Shown: positions 7,900 to 15,414, counted from the first letter of the stretch. The stretch: DNA of 24,552 nt from Halobacteriales archaeon (GCA_018609935.1 JAHENH010000118.1:1-24552); one strand, 5' to 3'. Numbers and translations are program-made. Notes: generated from the letters alone by a model not told the origin.

Positions 7900-8763
7900 T
7901 TAAAAAACTGCTGTATATGGTTGGTATAAGACACTGATAGCAAGTAGTATTAAAAATATATATGAACCACGTATTAGGTATCGGGTAGCAGGTTCTGGTC
8001 TTGTTGTATAGGCTGCAAATCCAGCTACTAAGCCGAAAGCAATTCCAGCAATAATTGTACTTGGAGGAAACAAGCCAACTATAGCTAATACAAAAATCGT
8101 AACTATTCCTATACTGATTAATATATATGCCAATATCCATGCACGTTTTTTGCCTAAAACAACTGCGACGGTCTGCTTAGAGATTGACAAATCATATTTA
8201 TAATCCTGTATGTCATCAATTATCTTTACACCACAAAGAACTATAAAAAAGACAACTGAAAAAGCTATAGTGTTAACCGTAATTAGTTGCATCTGGCTAT
8301 AAAACCCACCAAGTATAGCAAGCCCGATACCAAAAGGATATCCCACAGTAGATGTCGCTGGATTCATATCAAGCTGTGGAGCATGGAAATATCCAATAAA
8401 CCATGTAGGAAGTGTAAGAAAAACTATCCATATATCAACCAAAAACCATAATAAAACCATTACACATAAAAAGACAAGAAATGAACCAATAATCCCAAGT
8501 AAACACCCTTTTGGTGTTAAAGGATGAGTATCATCTTCATTTCTAATATAAAAATCTACATATCCATCTTTGAGGTGTGCAGTATAGACTGCACAAAAAA
8601 TAGCTATCATATGAAACACACCAATAACCACAGAAAACCGGGTGGCAAGTATACCACCAAACCATGAAGCACCTAAAGGCGGTAGCATAAATACCGGATG
8701 GATCTGTGATCCATACGCCCTCAATATATCAACTGGTCTACCTCCACCACGTACCAACTCCAT
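7900..8763 (-). CDS. UbiA-family polyprenyl (aromatic/lipid) transferase
   Basis: This 287-residue integral membrane protein has about eight hydrophobic stretches. The two Asp-rich motifs of UbiA enzymes, which bind the prenyl diphosphate through Mg2+, are recognisable. The first, at about 65-78, is KDGYVDFYIRNEDD followed by THPLTPKG. The second, at 183-191, is DDIQDYKYD followed by SISKQT. The first motif lacks the usual leading Asn (NDxxD) and has KDGYVD instead, a variant I associate with a haloarchaeal UbiA subgroup. Possible substrates include isoprenoid lipid, quinone or carotenoid precursors; the sequence does not decide. It starts MELVRGGGRP, with a TATA-like box about 55-65 bp upstream, so it is probably monocistronic and separate from the carbonic anhydrase gene that ends 85 bp upstream of its start codon. 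Confidence 0.8.
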   Translation of the reverse strand: MELVRGGGRPVDILRAYGSQIHPVFMLPPLGASWFGGILATRFSVVIGVFHMIAIFCAVYTAHLKDGYVDFYIRNEDDTHPLTPKGCLLGIIGSFLVFLCVMVLLWFLVDIWIVFLTLPTWFIGYFHAPQLDMNPATSTVGYPFGIGLAILGGFYSQMQLITVNTIAFSVVFFIVLCGVKIIDDIQDYKYDLSISKQTVAVVLGKKRAWILAYILISIGIVTIFVLAIVGLFPPSTIIAGIAFGLVAGFAAYTTRPEPATRYLIRGSYIFLILLAISVLYQPYTAVF

Positions 8764-8817
8764 ATAGAATATATTTTCTGGTTTTTTTAAACTATAGATA
8801 CAAAATAAATTCCTATA

Positions 8818-8828
8818 CTTTTATATAG
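8818..8828 (-). promoter_or_regulatory. Probable TATA box of the UbiA-family gene
   Basis: The minus strand reads ctatataaaag, a close match to the archaeal TATA consensus, 55-65 bp upstream of the UbiA ATG. It lies just downstream of the carbonic anhydrase stop, implying an independent promoter with a leader of about 30 bases. Confidence 0.45.
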
Positions 8829-8848
8829 TGATATAAAAACCAATTCTT

Positions 8849-9466
8849 TTAGTTTCGTGTGTTTATTTTTTCTGAGATTTTTTCGTTTGGTCTACGTAGT
8901 GCATTACTTTCTACCTCATATATATAACCATGTATATCTACACTATCTGGGATTAATGGATAGTCCTGTAGATATTCTACCTGTCTCTTACATGCTTCAT
9001 CGATATCGTCTGTCATACGTATCCAATCAGATATGGAGGAATCACCTATATTTAGGCTTGGAAGTGAAGGATCAAGATCAATATCTTCTAAAGACTCCTC
9101 ACTAACACTTTTTAGGCCTTCTATAACTGCATCGTCTGGCGCACTCATCATTCCACAGTCCGTATGGTTTATAAATATTATCTCGGTTGTATCAAAAAAA
9201 TTAGTACTTAATATCGCACTACGTACTACATCATCTGTTACTTTACCACCAGCATTCCTGAAGATATGTGCATCACCAAGACCAATATCTAAAGCATCTT
9301 CTACTGGAATCCTTTCATCCATACACGCAACAACCATCAACTGTTTATCTGTAGGAATATCCTTCCGTCTACGTCTAGCCCAATCGTCCCTATTCTCTAT
9401 TTCTTTTTCGACTGATTCAAAAACTCTACCTGGTTCTGGTTCTTTTCGATTAGAAGTTTCAGACAT
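8849..9466 (-). CDS. Beta-class carbonic anhydrase
   Basis: This enzyme interconverts CO2 and bicarbonate. Counting from the ATG at 9466 the product has 205 residues. Zinc ligands and the catalytic dyad are visible: ACMDERIP with Cys48, Asp50 and Arg52, then FINHTDCGMM with His101 and Cys104. IFRNAGGKVTDDVVRSA between them is typical of the family. The protein is strongly acidic, with little hydrophobic sequence and no signal peptide, so it is cytoplasmic. An in-frame ATG 63 bases further upstream would add a hydrophobic tail (MASFAGIITCLLYHIPYIIC). I prefer 9466 because a TATA-like element lies only 24-34 bp before it, leaving the upstream ATG inside the promoter region. The neighbours do not suggest a pathway; bicarbonate supply or pH control is inferred. 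Confidence 0.9.
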   Translation of the reverse strand: MSETSNRKEPEPGRVFESVEKEIENRDDWARRRRKDIPTDKQLMVVACMDERIPVEDALDIGLGDAHIFRNAGGKVTDDVVRSAILSTNFFDTTEIIFINHTDCGMMSAPDDAVIEGLKSVSEESLEDIDLDPSLPSLNIGDSSISDWIRMTDDIDEACKRQVEYLQDYPLIPDSVDIHGYIYEVESNALRRPNEKISEKINTRN

Positions 9467-9489
9467 AACACATATAATATATGGTATAT

Positions 9490-9500
9490 GATATAATAAA
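9490..9500 (-). promoter_or_regulatory. Probable TATA box of the carbonic anhydrase gene
   Basis: The minus strand reads tttattatatc, about 24-34 bp before the ATG at 9466. This spacing predicts a leaderless transcript and helps decide the start codon, since a start at 9529 would lie upstream of this box. Confidence 0.4.
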
Positions 9501-9587
9501 CAAGTAATTATACCGGCAAAACTTGCCAACTCTTTTTAGAAACAAAACAAAAAACAAAATAAAAACCTAAAAAACATAATAAAAACA

Positions 9588-9851
9588 CTATAAAATAAAG
9601 CTAAACAACAATCCATACACAAACCCCAAAACAGAAAAAACAGTTGTGTTAGAGTATATATAGAACATATAAAAATTTCTTATATATAAATCAGTAAAGC
9701 TAAAACACCAATAAAAAGATAGAGATATAGATATAAAAAACATGATTCTTGATTCTTCATATAGTATATTGCTTTTTATGATTGATTTCAATAGAATAAC
9801 ATAATATCTCTTAAGCAATTTCGATATGTGAACTACCTCAGCCCTATTCAC
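9588..9851 (-). CDS. Doubtful hypothetical membrane protein
   Basis: An open frame of 87 codons. Residues 1-34 (MNRAEVVHISKLLKRYYVIL and onward) look moderately protein-like, while the rest is a run of F, I, Y and S residues that would form one or two membrane segments. Such composition also arises by chance from AT-rich DNA. No homologue is recognised. The first part could be the 3' tail of a degraded gene extending into the 9852-10193 region. It lies on the same strand as the carbonic anhydrase gene and 122 bp upstream of it. I would not rely on this entry without comparison to relatives. Confidence 0.2.
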   Translation of the reverse strand: MNRAEVVHISKLLKRYYVILLKSIIKSNILYEESRIMFFISISLSFYWCFSFTDLYIRNFYMFYIYSNTTVFSVLGFVYGLLFSFIL

Positions 9852-10193
9852 AATCTCTAGATGTTATTTTAGGGTGAGGTTTCCTTGTTCAAGCAAGGGG
9901 GGGGGAGCCCTTGTATTGTATAGATCTGTACTTTCATAGGACTTTATTTCTGTCTGTCCTCCTTTATCTAACATAGATTTCTTCTTGTCCTATAGATCCC
10001 TAATATTTTTCTTTCGGATAACCTAATATATGGGTTTATATTCTAAAAATCCCTTTTAGTAGAAAAGCCCATAAACCCATCTAATAAAGATAGGAAAAAG
10101 GTCTTATAGGGTTTCCATTACATATCAACGACTTTTGATAAAAACTTGTCTGATGTTTAGATATTAGAAACAGTTTTTAGACCATTACTGTCT
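9852..10193. other. Non-coding or degraded region with hairpins and a G9 run
   Basis: No gene can be recognised on either strand. On the minus strand a 27-codon stretch (MLDKGGQTEIKSYESTDLYN and onward) is open but unrecognised. The region holds two candidate hairpins. One is ccttg-ttcaag-caagg near 9882-9897, next to a nine-base G run at 9897-9905 that can also pair with gcccttg just beyond. The other is the long inverted repeat at 10030-10080, listed separately. The region could be decayed mobile DNA or an unannotated structured RNA. Confidence 0.35.
10030..10080. repeat. Inverted repeat, hairpin-forming
   Basis: The arms atgggtttat (10030-10039) and ataaacccat (10071-10080) are perfectly complementary over ten bases. 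Inside them tctaaaa pairs with ttttagtaga, allowing one bulge, which extends the stem towards a small loop. Together they make a plausible stable stem in otherwise AT-rich DNA. No promoter or terminator function can be assigned. Confidence 0.55.
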
Positions 10194-10475
10194 TTATTTC
10201 GTATATATCTTGAAATCGTTGTCACCAGAATAGAATATTTCACAGTTTGTAAGTAAAGTTGTAGAGAGATGTACAGCATCAACATAAGAAAACTCTAATC
10301 CACCTTATATCATAGTATTTATCTCTAATAGATGAATGTATTGTTAGTTGTGTAGCTATGAGAAGTATTTTTAGGTTTTCAATGCTTTGTATGTTTTCTA
10401 TTAGCCTACTTGTTTTTCTCTTGTAAGTTCTGTATTTAACCTCTAAAATTACTATGTGTTTTTATCCATTAATTG
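10194..10475 (-). pseudogene. PIN-domain (VapC-like) ribonuclease, degraded
   Basis: Read on the minus strand in joined frames: HIVILEVKYRTYKRKTSRLI, then SIENLKILLIATQLTIHSSI, a frame change near 10295, then SYVDAVHLSTTLLTNCEIFY and SGDNDFKIYTK with a stop at 10194-10196. The SY-x-DA-x-HL-x-TTLL and SGDNDF blocks match the conserved C-terminal half of PIN domains, with the third and fourth acidic residues and the GDxDF strand. The N-terminal first-Asp segment (LLDTN type) is not seen: the stretch before HIVILE carries stops. Intact VapC toxins cleave RNA and pair with an upstream antitoxin; no antitoxin gene is recognisable upstream (10476-10620). It is therefore a dead toxin-antitoxin relic or a decayed PIN-domain gene of another type. 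Confidence 0.6.
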
Positions 10476-10631
10476 TTCTATATATTATTTTTTGATCTAA
10501 AGAATAAAGATAAGATATCTTTTAATTTTATATTTTAATAAAAATATCTGTATTTATATGATGTTTTAATAGAAATTTAGTTTATATCTATATAAACATT
10601 TAAATATCTATACATTTTAGTTAAGATTGTA

Positions 10632-10802
10632 ATGCCAATAATAGAATGTCTAAGCTGCAGTATGGAGATAGTATTACCAACAAGCTATGACAACTATAGA
10701 GGCGAAATAAAATGCGAAAGCTGTGAATCACTACTAAAAGTGAAAATAGTGAAAGGGAAACCACAAAAAACCGAAATAAAAAGAAAAATAACACTAAAAT
10801 AA
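10632..10802 (+). CDS. Small zinc-ribbon protein, 56 residues
   Basis: A short intact gene reading MPIIECLSCSMEIVLPTSYD and ending in a Lys/Arg-rich tail before TAA. It has two CxxC knuckles, CLSC at residues 6-9 and CESC at 28-31, separated by 18 residues, the layout of a zinc ribbon. The basic tail (KGKPQKTEIKRKITLK) could touch nucleic acid. A TATA-like stretch (tatataaac) lies at about 10589-10597, some 35-43 bp upstream, and a T run at 10861-10867 follows the gene and may terminate it. The reverse strand also has an open frame here, but its product is a low-complexity F/L/S string and is a shadow. Similar orphan zinc ribbons are common in haloarchaea; function is unknown. Confidence 0.6.
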   Translation: MPIIECLSCSMEIVLPTSYDNYRGEIKCESCESLLKVKIVKGKPQKTEIKRKITLK

Positions 10803-11050
10803 ACAAAAAACAAAAACAACAATCAACCCGAACCAAACCAAAAAAATAAATAAGAAAATCCTTTTTAAAAAACACATTTACTCATACATATTTTTATAGT
10901 ATGTTTTACAAATACTACATCTATTTTCTATTAGTTAGATATTAGATATCAAAGAATTAGATACCTAACGTAAAACAAATTCTTTAATATTTTTGGATGT
11001 CTATAGCCTTCTTAGTTTCTTTATCTGAGGAAGGTTTTCTATTATATATT

Positions 11051-11584
11051 ATGAGAAAAGACATAAGTAATATTAAAAAATTAATTGATCTTTTATAGGC
11101 GATAATGGATTCATAAATGCACTAGAAAAGGCCGAAAAACTTGTTTATGATAGAGAAAACCTAATAGATGATGGAGAACAAACAATAAAGAAAGTAGAAG
11201 AAATAGAAAAAGAAGTAAATACATCAATACAACAGGCTAATAAAGCTTTAACATAGGTCGATACAAGAAACAAAAAGTTGATGAAACACTTGAACTCATA
11301 GAAATAAAGATAGAGACAGGCTTCAGCTTACTATTTTTCACACTAGCCACAAACAAATTCCTAAAAACGACATAATACCTGCAATAATACTACTTATACT
11401 ATGTCAATTAGGACTATCCCCACTCATAATAACTATCCACACTACCCCAAATAAAACCCTCAAAACATTATACACTGAAAAACCTAAAGATAACAATCTA
11501 GTAGAGTTTAGAATAAATAATTATACATACAAAGATAACTATTTAAAATCCCTATTTAGGTTAGATACCACCAAAAACAAATAA
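11051..11584 (+). pseudogene. Coiled-coil plus membrane-segment protein, frameshifted
   Basis: ATG at 11051 gives MRKDISNIKKLID. The frame then shifts to FIGDNGFINALEKAEKLVYD and an acidic/basic heptad-like stretch (TIKKVEEIEKEVNTSIQQAN) ending ALT at a TAG near 11255. A further shift gives KKQKVDETLELIEIKIETGF and SLLFFTLATNKF, and another gives NDIIPAIILLILCQLGLSPL, a membrane segment, followed by a polar tail to TAA at 11584. Read together this is a protein of about 175 residues with an N-terminal coiled coil and one or two C-terminal membrane helices. At least three frame changes make it a pseudogene. No family is recognised; the layout recalls small membrane proteins with a long cytoplasmic helix. 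Confidence 0.5.
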
Positions 11585-11774
11585 AAAACAACACACCAAA
11601 TACAGAGTGTAAAACCACCAAACACTACCTAAAAACAAACCTAAAAACATCTTTTTATTGTTTTTCTATATCCTACCTTGTAAATTATATTGTTAATAGT
11701 CTGATTGAATAGATAATCAATGACAATCTAAATGAACAATGTCTATACCCTATATGAGAGATTAAACTATAGTG

Positions 11775-11987
11775 CTATCTGTCAATATAATATGGTAGTA
11801 AATTAAGACATATAAAATCTCCACATCTGGGACATTCTAAAGGAACAAAATGGTTTCTAAGAAAATTTTTTAGATCTTTCTCCGTATTGATAAGCTTAAG
11901 ATCAGCGGCTCCACAACTACATTTTATTGGAAACCCACACCCTATATCTATTTCTTCTTTTAGTTCATCTGGAATGTCATAATCCAT
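11775..11987 (-). CDS. Small zinc-ribbon-like protein, 70 residues
   Basis: The product opens MDYDIPDELKEEIDIGCGFP and continues with IKCSCGAADLKLIN, then ends LECPRCGDFICLNLLPYYID. Cys17, Cys23 and Cys25 in the first cluster and CPRC (52-55) plus Cys60 in the second could bind one zinc. The first cluster is irregular (C-x5-C-x-C) compared with an ordinary CxxC knuckle. The acidic N-terminus and small size fit orphan zinc-finger proteins that are abundant in salt-adapted archaea. It is intact and stands alone between a broken gene and a non-coding stretch. A perfect inverted repeat (GTCAG-ACCC-CTGAC) lies 43 bp upstream of its ATG and might be an operator. No function can be named. Confidence 0.6.
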   Translation of the reverse strand: MDYDIPDELKEEIDIGCGFPIKCSCGAADLKLINTEKDLKNFLRNHFVPLECPRCGDFICLNLLPYYIDR

Positions 11988-12395
11988 AGCTGAATAAACA
12001 TATATTTTTTCTTAGAGATATATTAACACGTCAGACCCCTGACATACAAAATAATCCATACATATATATTCACAAACAAAGCACTTCAATAACAATATAA
12101 ATAAATAGATTGTAGAGAGAAAAACAACCCTATATATATAAAAACCAACTCAGGACAAAACAAAAAATTAAAACCCCTTAAACCACACATCTGTTTTTCA
12201 CATATATTTTTCTCTAAAACCCATTAATACAAACAAAAACAACTAAACACCTAAATATTAACCGAAAACAACATAAAAACCCTAAAATTCTTATCCAAAA
12301 AAATAAAAAACTTATAATACTACTTATAAAAAACCAGAAACCAACAAATAAAGAATAAAAAACCTATAAACATAAAATCATCCCTAAAAAATATT
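11988..12395. other. Intergenic, A/C-rich on the plus strand, no gene seen
   Basis: This 408-base stretch lies between the zinc-ribbon gene and the 3' end of the NAD kinase/IMPase gene. The plus strand is strongly A- and C-rich with many aaaac-type words. I see no open frame with protein-like composition on either strand. It contains the GTCAG palindrome at 12030-12043 and several TATA-like runs near 12061-12070 and 12132-12143. Confidence 0.5.
12030..12043. promoter_or_regulatory. Perfect inverted repeat, possible operator
   Basis: GTCAG and CTGAC flank a four-base ACCC spacer, 43-56 bp upstream of the zinc-ribbon ATG. It stands out as a GC-rich palindrome in AT-rich DNA. The position suits a regulator site near the promoter, but only one copy was seen. 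Confidence 0.3.
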
Positions 12396-14051
12396 CTAAT
12401 AGTTTTCTATACTATTTATACCATCAAGATAAACATTATGTATAACTTGGTTTGTGCCTGCTAGTTCGTTTCTTTGATCTTGTTTCATAGGATCATACTC
12501 GCCACCATCCAAGTTTGTTATCTTTGCTCCTGCCTCTTTAGCAATCAAAACACCAGCAGCTGTATCCCAGGGATATGTATCATATTCCCATACTGCATCC
12601 GCACTACCACTAGCAAGATAACAAAGATGCAACGCAGCACTACCAAGACGCCTTATAGCCCGTACTTTCTGATAGAAATGAGTGAGATATTGTCCATCTG
12701 GATCATATCCAGAAATAAAAACAGATTCTTCTAAATTATCCCTATCAGAAACAGATAGCTGAGAATCTTCATTTTTATATGCTCCTTTTCCTTTTATTGC
12801 TGTATAGACGTCATCTGTTTCAGGTACATATATACAAGCAACAAGTGGTTCATTTTCTTTAAGTAGGCCGATAGAGACAGAATAATTAGGATTACCATTA
12901 GCAAAATTACCAGTACCATCTAATGGATCAATCAACCAAGTATACCTACTACCCTTATCCTGCATAACGTCTTCCTCAGACATAATATTATGTTCAGGGA
13001 ATTCATTTTCTATGGCTGTAGTTATAATCTCATTAGATATATAGTCAGCCTCTGTAACAACATCAGCAGCATCAGACTTCCGGGTAACTTCAGCCTCACC
13101 CCTAAGTTCACGCAGAGGCTTACCAGCACTCCTTGCAGCCTCAGAAGCAACACGAACCGCCATCTCCTCTATAGTTTCTTTTTTTGTTTCCGCAATAGGA
13201 GATGGTCTATCACCGTCACGTATACTCCAACCTAAGAGTTTTGTTGTACTGAAAAATGTATCATCGTATGTAGTTCTTACTAAATGTCCCGGCATATCTG
13301 AACCAGTAATTTCTAATATATCTCCTCTATCTATAAGAGAACGATATCTACCACCATCTATGAGTGCTTCACAAGAACCTTCTGGCTGTATAACTATTTC
13401 TGTATCCTTATCCACAATTATAGGCCTTACACCAATCCTATGTGTATGCAGAGGCGTAATTTGTAGTGTAGTATTCCCCCTAGGATAATGTATTGGTCCT
13501 CCAGCTGAAAGTGCAAGACCTGTAGATCCTGTTGGTGTAGAAACTACTACACCATTTCCTTCATATTCTCCAACATATTCTCCATCCACAAATACACGAA
13601 GATCAGCTATTTTTCTCTCTACAGGATCATCAGGAGAGATATTCTGAACAATAACATCATTAAGCCCAACACCTTCAAGTTCACCCTCCACATTTATTCT
13701 TTCTCTACGATCAATCCTAGCCCTACCACTCAATATTTCATCCAATGCATGTTCTATGTCTTTTGAATCAATTCTAGCTATGAAATTTAATCTTCTAGAG
13801 TTTATTCCAGCTATCGGTATTTCATATTGGCTGAATTCTTTTACTCCTTCAAGGAACGTTCCATCACCGCCTATTGTTAGGCCCAAAATTTTGTCTTTAT
13901 TATCTATTTCTACTGATTCTCCTACAGGTATGATTTCTACGTCTATTCCTCTTTTATCTGCCCAAGAATATAATTGGTTTTCTGTTTTTTCTACATCTGG
14001 ACTAACAATTGCGATTATTTTTTCTGTAGTAGCAAGTTGTCTCGCCTGCAT
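12396..14051 (-). CDS. NAD kinase fused to inositol monophosphatase-family phosphatase
   Basis: This 551-residue fusion has an ATP-dependent NAD kinase at residues 10-280 and an IMPase-fold phosphatase at 290-540. The kinase carries GGDGTFL at 61-67, GINSRRLNF near 82-90, NDVIV at 131-135 (Asp where most kinases have Glu) and STPTGSTGLALSAGGP at 171-186. The phosphatase has EED at 359-361, DPLDGTGNF at 375-383 and PWDTAAG at 494-500, the full set of metal ligands. A related archaeal fusion (the bifunctional NADP phosphatase/NAD kinase of Methanocaldococcus, MJ0917) suggests the second half dephosphorylates NADP or inositol phosphates, so one polypeptide could both make and remove NADP. As I recall, the domain order there is the reverse of this one. 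The protein is acidic, cytoplasmic and intact. A TATA-like box 20-35 bp before the ATG supports this start and a leaderless mRNA. Confidence 0.92.
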   Translation of the reverse strand: MQARQLATTEKIIAIVSPDVEKTENQLYSWADKRGIDVEIIPVGESVEIDNKDKILGLTIGGDGTFLEGVKEFSQYEIPIAGINSRRLNFIARIDSKDIEHALDEILSGRARIDRRERINVEGELEGVGLNDVIVQNISPDDPVERKIADLRVFVDGEYVGEYEGNGVVVSTPTGSTGLALSAGGPIHYPRGNTTLQITPLHTHRIGVRPIIVDKDTEIVIQPEGSCEALIDGGRYRSLIDRGDILEITGSDMPGHLVRTTYDDTFFSTTKLLGWSIRDGDRPSPIAETKKETIEEMAVRVASEAARSAGKPLRELRGEAEVTRKSDAADVVTEADYISNEIITTAIENEFPEHNIMSEEDVMQDKGSRYTWLIDPLDGTGNFANGNPNYSVSIGLLKENEPLVACIYVPETDDVYTAIKGKGAYKNEDSQLSVSDRDNLEESVFISGYDPDGQYLTHFYQKVRAIRRLGSAALHLCYLASGSADAVWEYDTYPWDTAAGVLIAKEAGAKITNLDGGEYDPMKQDQRNELAGTNQVIHNVYLDGINSIENY

Positions 14052-14381
14052 TACACCCTGTTTAGAATGTCGTATATATATTTTTAACGAATAATAATTA
14101 CAATTAAAACAAAAGACCTACAAAAATATTTTAAAAATAAAAATTATTATAACTATTAATTTAAATTATATACATAATATTTGAAACTATTGTAAGATTA
14201 CAAAATTAATTAAATAATAACTTTAATATATTTTATAGATCTATCACAGCTTGAAGGGCGACACCAACAAAAGTCAATATACCAGAAAAATAAAACCACA
14301 CCTAAAAAATAGTCCAGACAAACCCACAGACAACATACACTTAATCAACTACCCCCCAATACAGAAATAAATAGATGTTTT
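14052..14381. other. Intergenic between uppP and the NAD kinase fusion
   Basis: Both flanking genes are on the minus strand, so this holds the promoter of the kinase fusion (14071-14085) and the region just downstream of uppP. The left 180 bases are very AT-rich. A short GC-richer island (gcttgaagggcgacacc) lies near 14250-14266. From there to 14375 the plus strand is A/C-rich, with a C6 run at 14351-14356. No gene or RNA could be recognised. Confidence 0.4.
14071..14085 (-). promoter_or_regulatory. Probable TATA box of the NAD kinase/IMPase gene
   Basis: The minus strand reads aaaaatatatatacg, ending about 20 bp before the ATG. Spacing fits transcription starting at the initiation codon. 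It is the best-looking box near this gene. Confidence 0.45.
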
Positions 14382-15203
14382 TTATATCCCTATAAACAAT
14401 ATTGAGCTTACAATCATCAACAATCCAAACAATATACATATCTTCCAAAAAGATACACTCTGTACTATAGACATAAGCAACTCTATTGTAGCAAAACCAA
14501 AAACCATACTAGACAACAATGCTAAAAAACCCAACAATGGAGACAACAAAATATCTCCCTCAACCAAAGCCAAAAGACTCGCACCAAATGACGCTGGAAC
14601 TGCAAGTATAAAAGACAAAACAAAAGCCCTCTCTTCACTATATCCTCTAAGTAAAAAAATACTTACCGTAGTTCCACTACGAGAAACACCAGGAAGCAAC
14701 GCTAACCCCTGACCAAAACCTAAAAATAAAGCATCAATAGGTCTAGGATTTTTCCTACCACCAAAACTAACATCACCAGAAAAACGCTGTAACAACCCAG
14801 TAAAAACAAGCAACACACCAATCAACACAATAAATAACCATGTAGCCACCTCTGAAACAACCTCCTCTAAAAACAGAAAAACAGAAATACCTACAAATCC
14901 AGAAACAAAAACAGCCACAAACAAAAAAGAAAACAGAGAAGTCTCCCTACTAAACGGATCAAAGACATCCATTTCCCTTATAGACAATAATATCCGATAT
15001 ATCTCATCCCTATAATATACTAATGCAGCAAACCCAGTCCCCATATGCAGAAACAAAGACATATGCACAGCATACAAAGGATCAAAACCAAACAAACTAA
15101 GAACCAAAGAAATATTCCCCTCACTAGAAACAGGCAACCACTCCAAAACACCCTGTAAAAAACCGATAAACAACACAACAAACCAATCAAGACCCAACTC
15201 CAT
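14382..15203 (-). CDS. uppP: Undecaprenyl-diphosphatase-like polyprenyl diphosphatase (UppP/BacA)
   Basis: The enzyme removes a phosphate from polyprenyl diphosphate to regenerate the lipid carrier used in glycan assembly. From the ATG at 15203 the product has 273 residues with about eight membrane segments. Both family signatures are present: QGVLEWLPVSSEGN at 17-30, with the catalytic Glu, and LLPGVSRSGTT near 169-179. LHMGTGFAALVYYRDEI near 52-68 matches the family HxGT...YFR segment. An upstream in-frame ATG at 15239 would add a short hydrophobic tail (MVFCFSLFIFLY); a TATA-like stretch at about 15236-15248 makes the downstream start more likely. EGN in place of the bacterial TGH at the end of motif 1 is, as I recall, usual for archaeal homologues. 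In an archaeon the carrier is probably dolichyl or a similar polyprenyl phosphate. It fits the many glycosyltransferases nearby. The coding strand is unusually rich in T and G throughout. Confidence 0.85.
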   Translation of the reverse strand: MELGLDWFVVLFIGFLQGVLEWLPVSSEGNISLVLSLFGFDPLYAVHMSLFLHMGTGFAALVYYRDEIYRILLSIREMDVFDPFSRETSLFSFLFVAVFVSGFVGISVFLFLEEVVSEVATWLFIVLIGVLLVFTGLLQRFSGDVSFGGRKNPRPIDALFLGFGQGLALLPGVSRSGTTVSIFLLRGYSEERAFVLSFILAVPASFGASLLALVEGDILLSPLLGFLALLSSMVFGFATIELLMSIVQSVSFWKICILFGLLMIVSSILFIGI

Positions 15204-15414
15204 ATATAAAAAAATAAACAGACTGAAACAAAAAACCAACTATAAAAACAAAAAATAGTTATTTGTTGTATTGTTTAAATTAAAAATTCTTTTCAGGAGA
15301 GAGTTAAAAACCTACATACAAAAGTAAACACAACATATAGAGAGCTATTTATTATTATCTAAAAAACCAGTGATATGTTTATTTTAGATTAAAAAAATAA
15401 AGATGATATAAAGA

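Noticed and set aside
9529..9529. Upstream ATG as the start of the carbonic anhydrase, giving a membrane anchor
   Set aside because: The extra 21 residues overlap the best TATA-like box, and the downstream ATG gives a normal cytoplasmic enzyme.
10621..10875. 84-codon minus-strand open frame over the zinc-ribbon gene
   Set aside because: The product is a string of F, L and S residues from antisense reading of A-rich DNA; the plus strand encodes a coherent Cys-rich protein.
12474..14094. Three plus-strand open frames across the NAD kinase/IMPase gene
   Set aside because: All lie antisense to conserved catalytic motifs and have no motif of their own.
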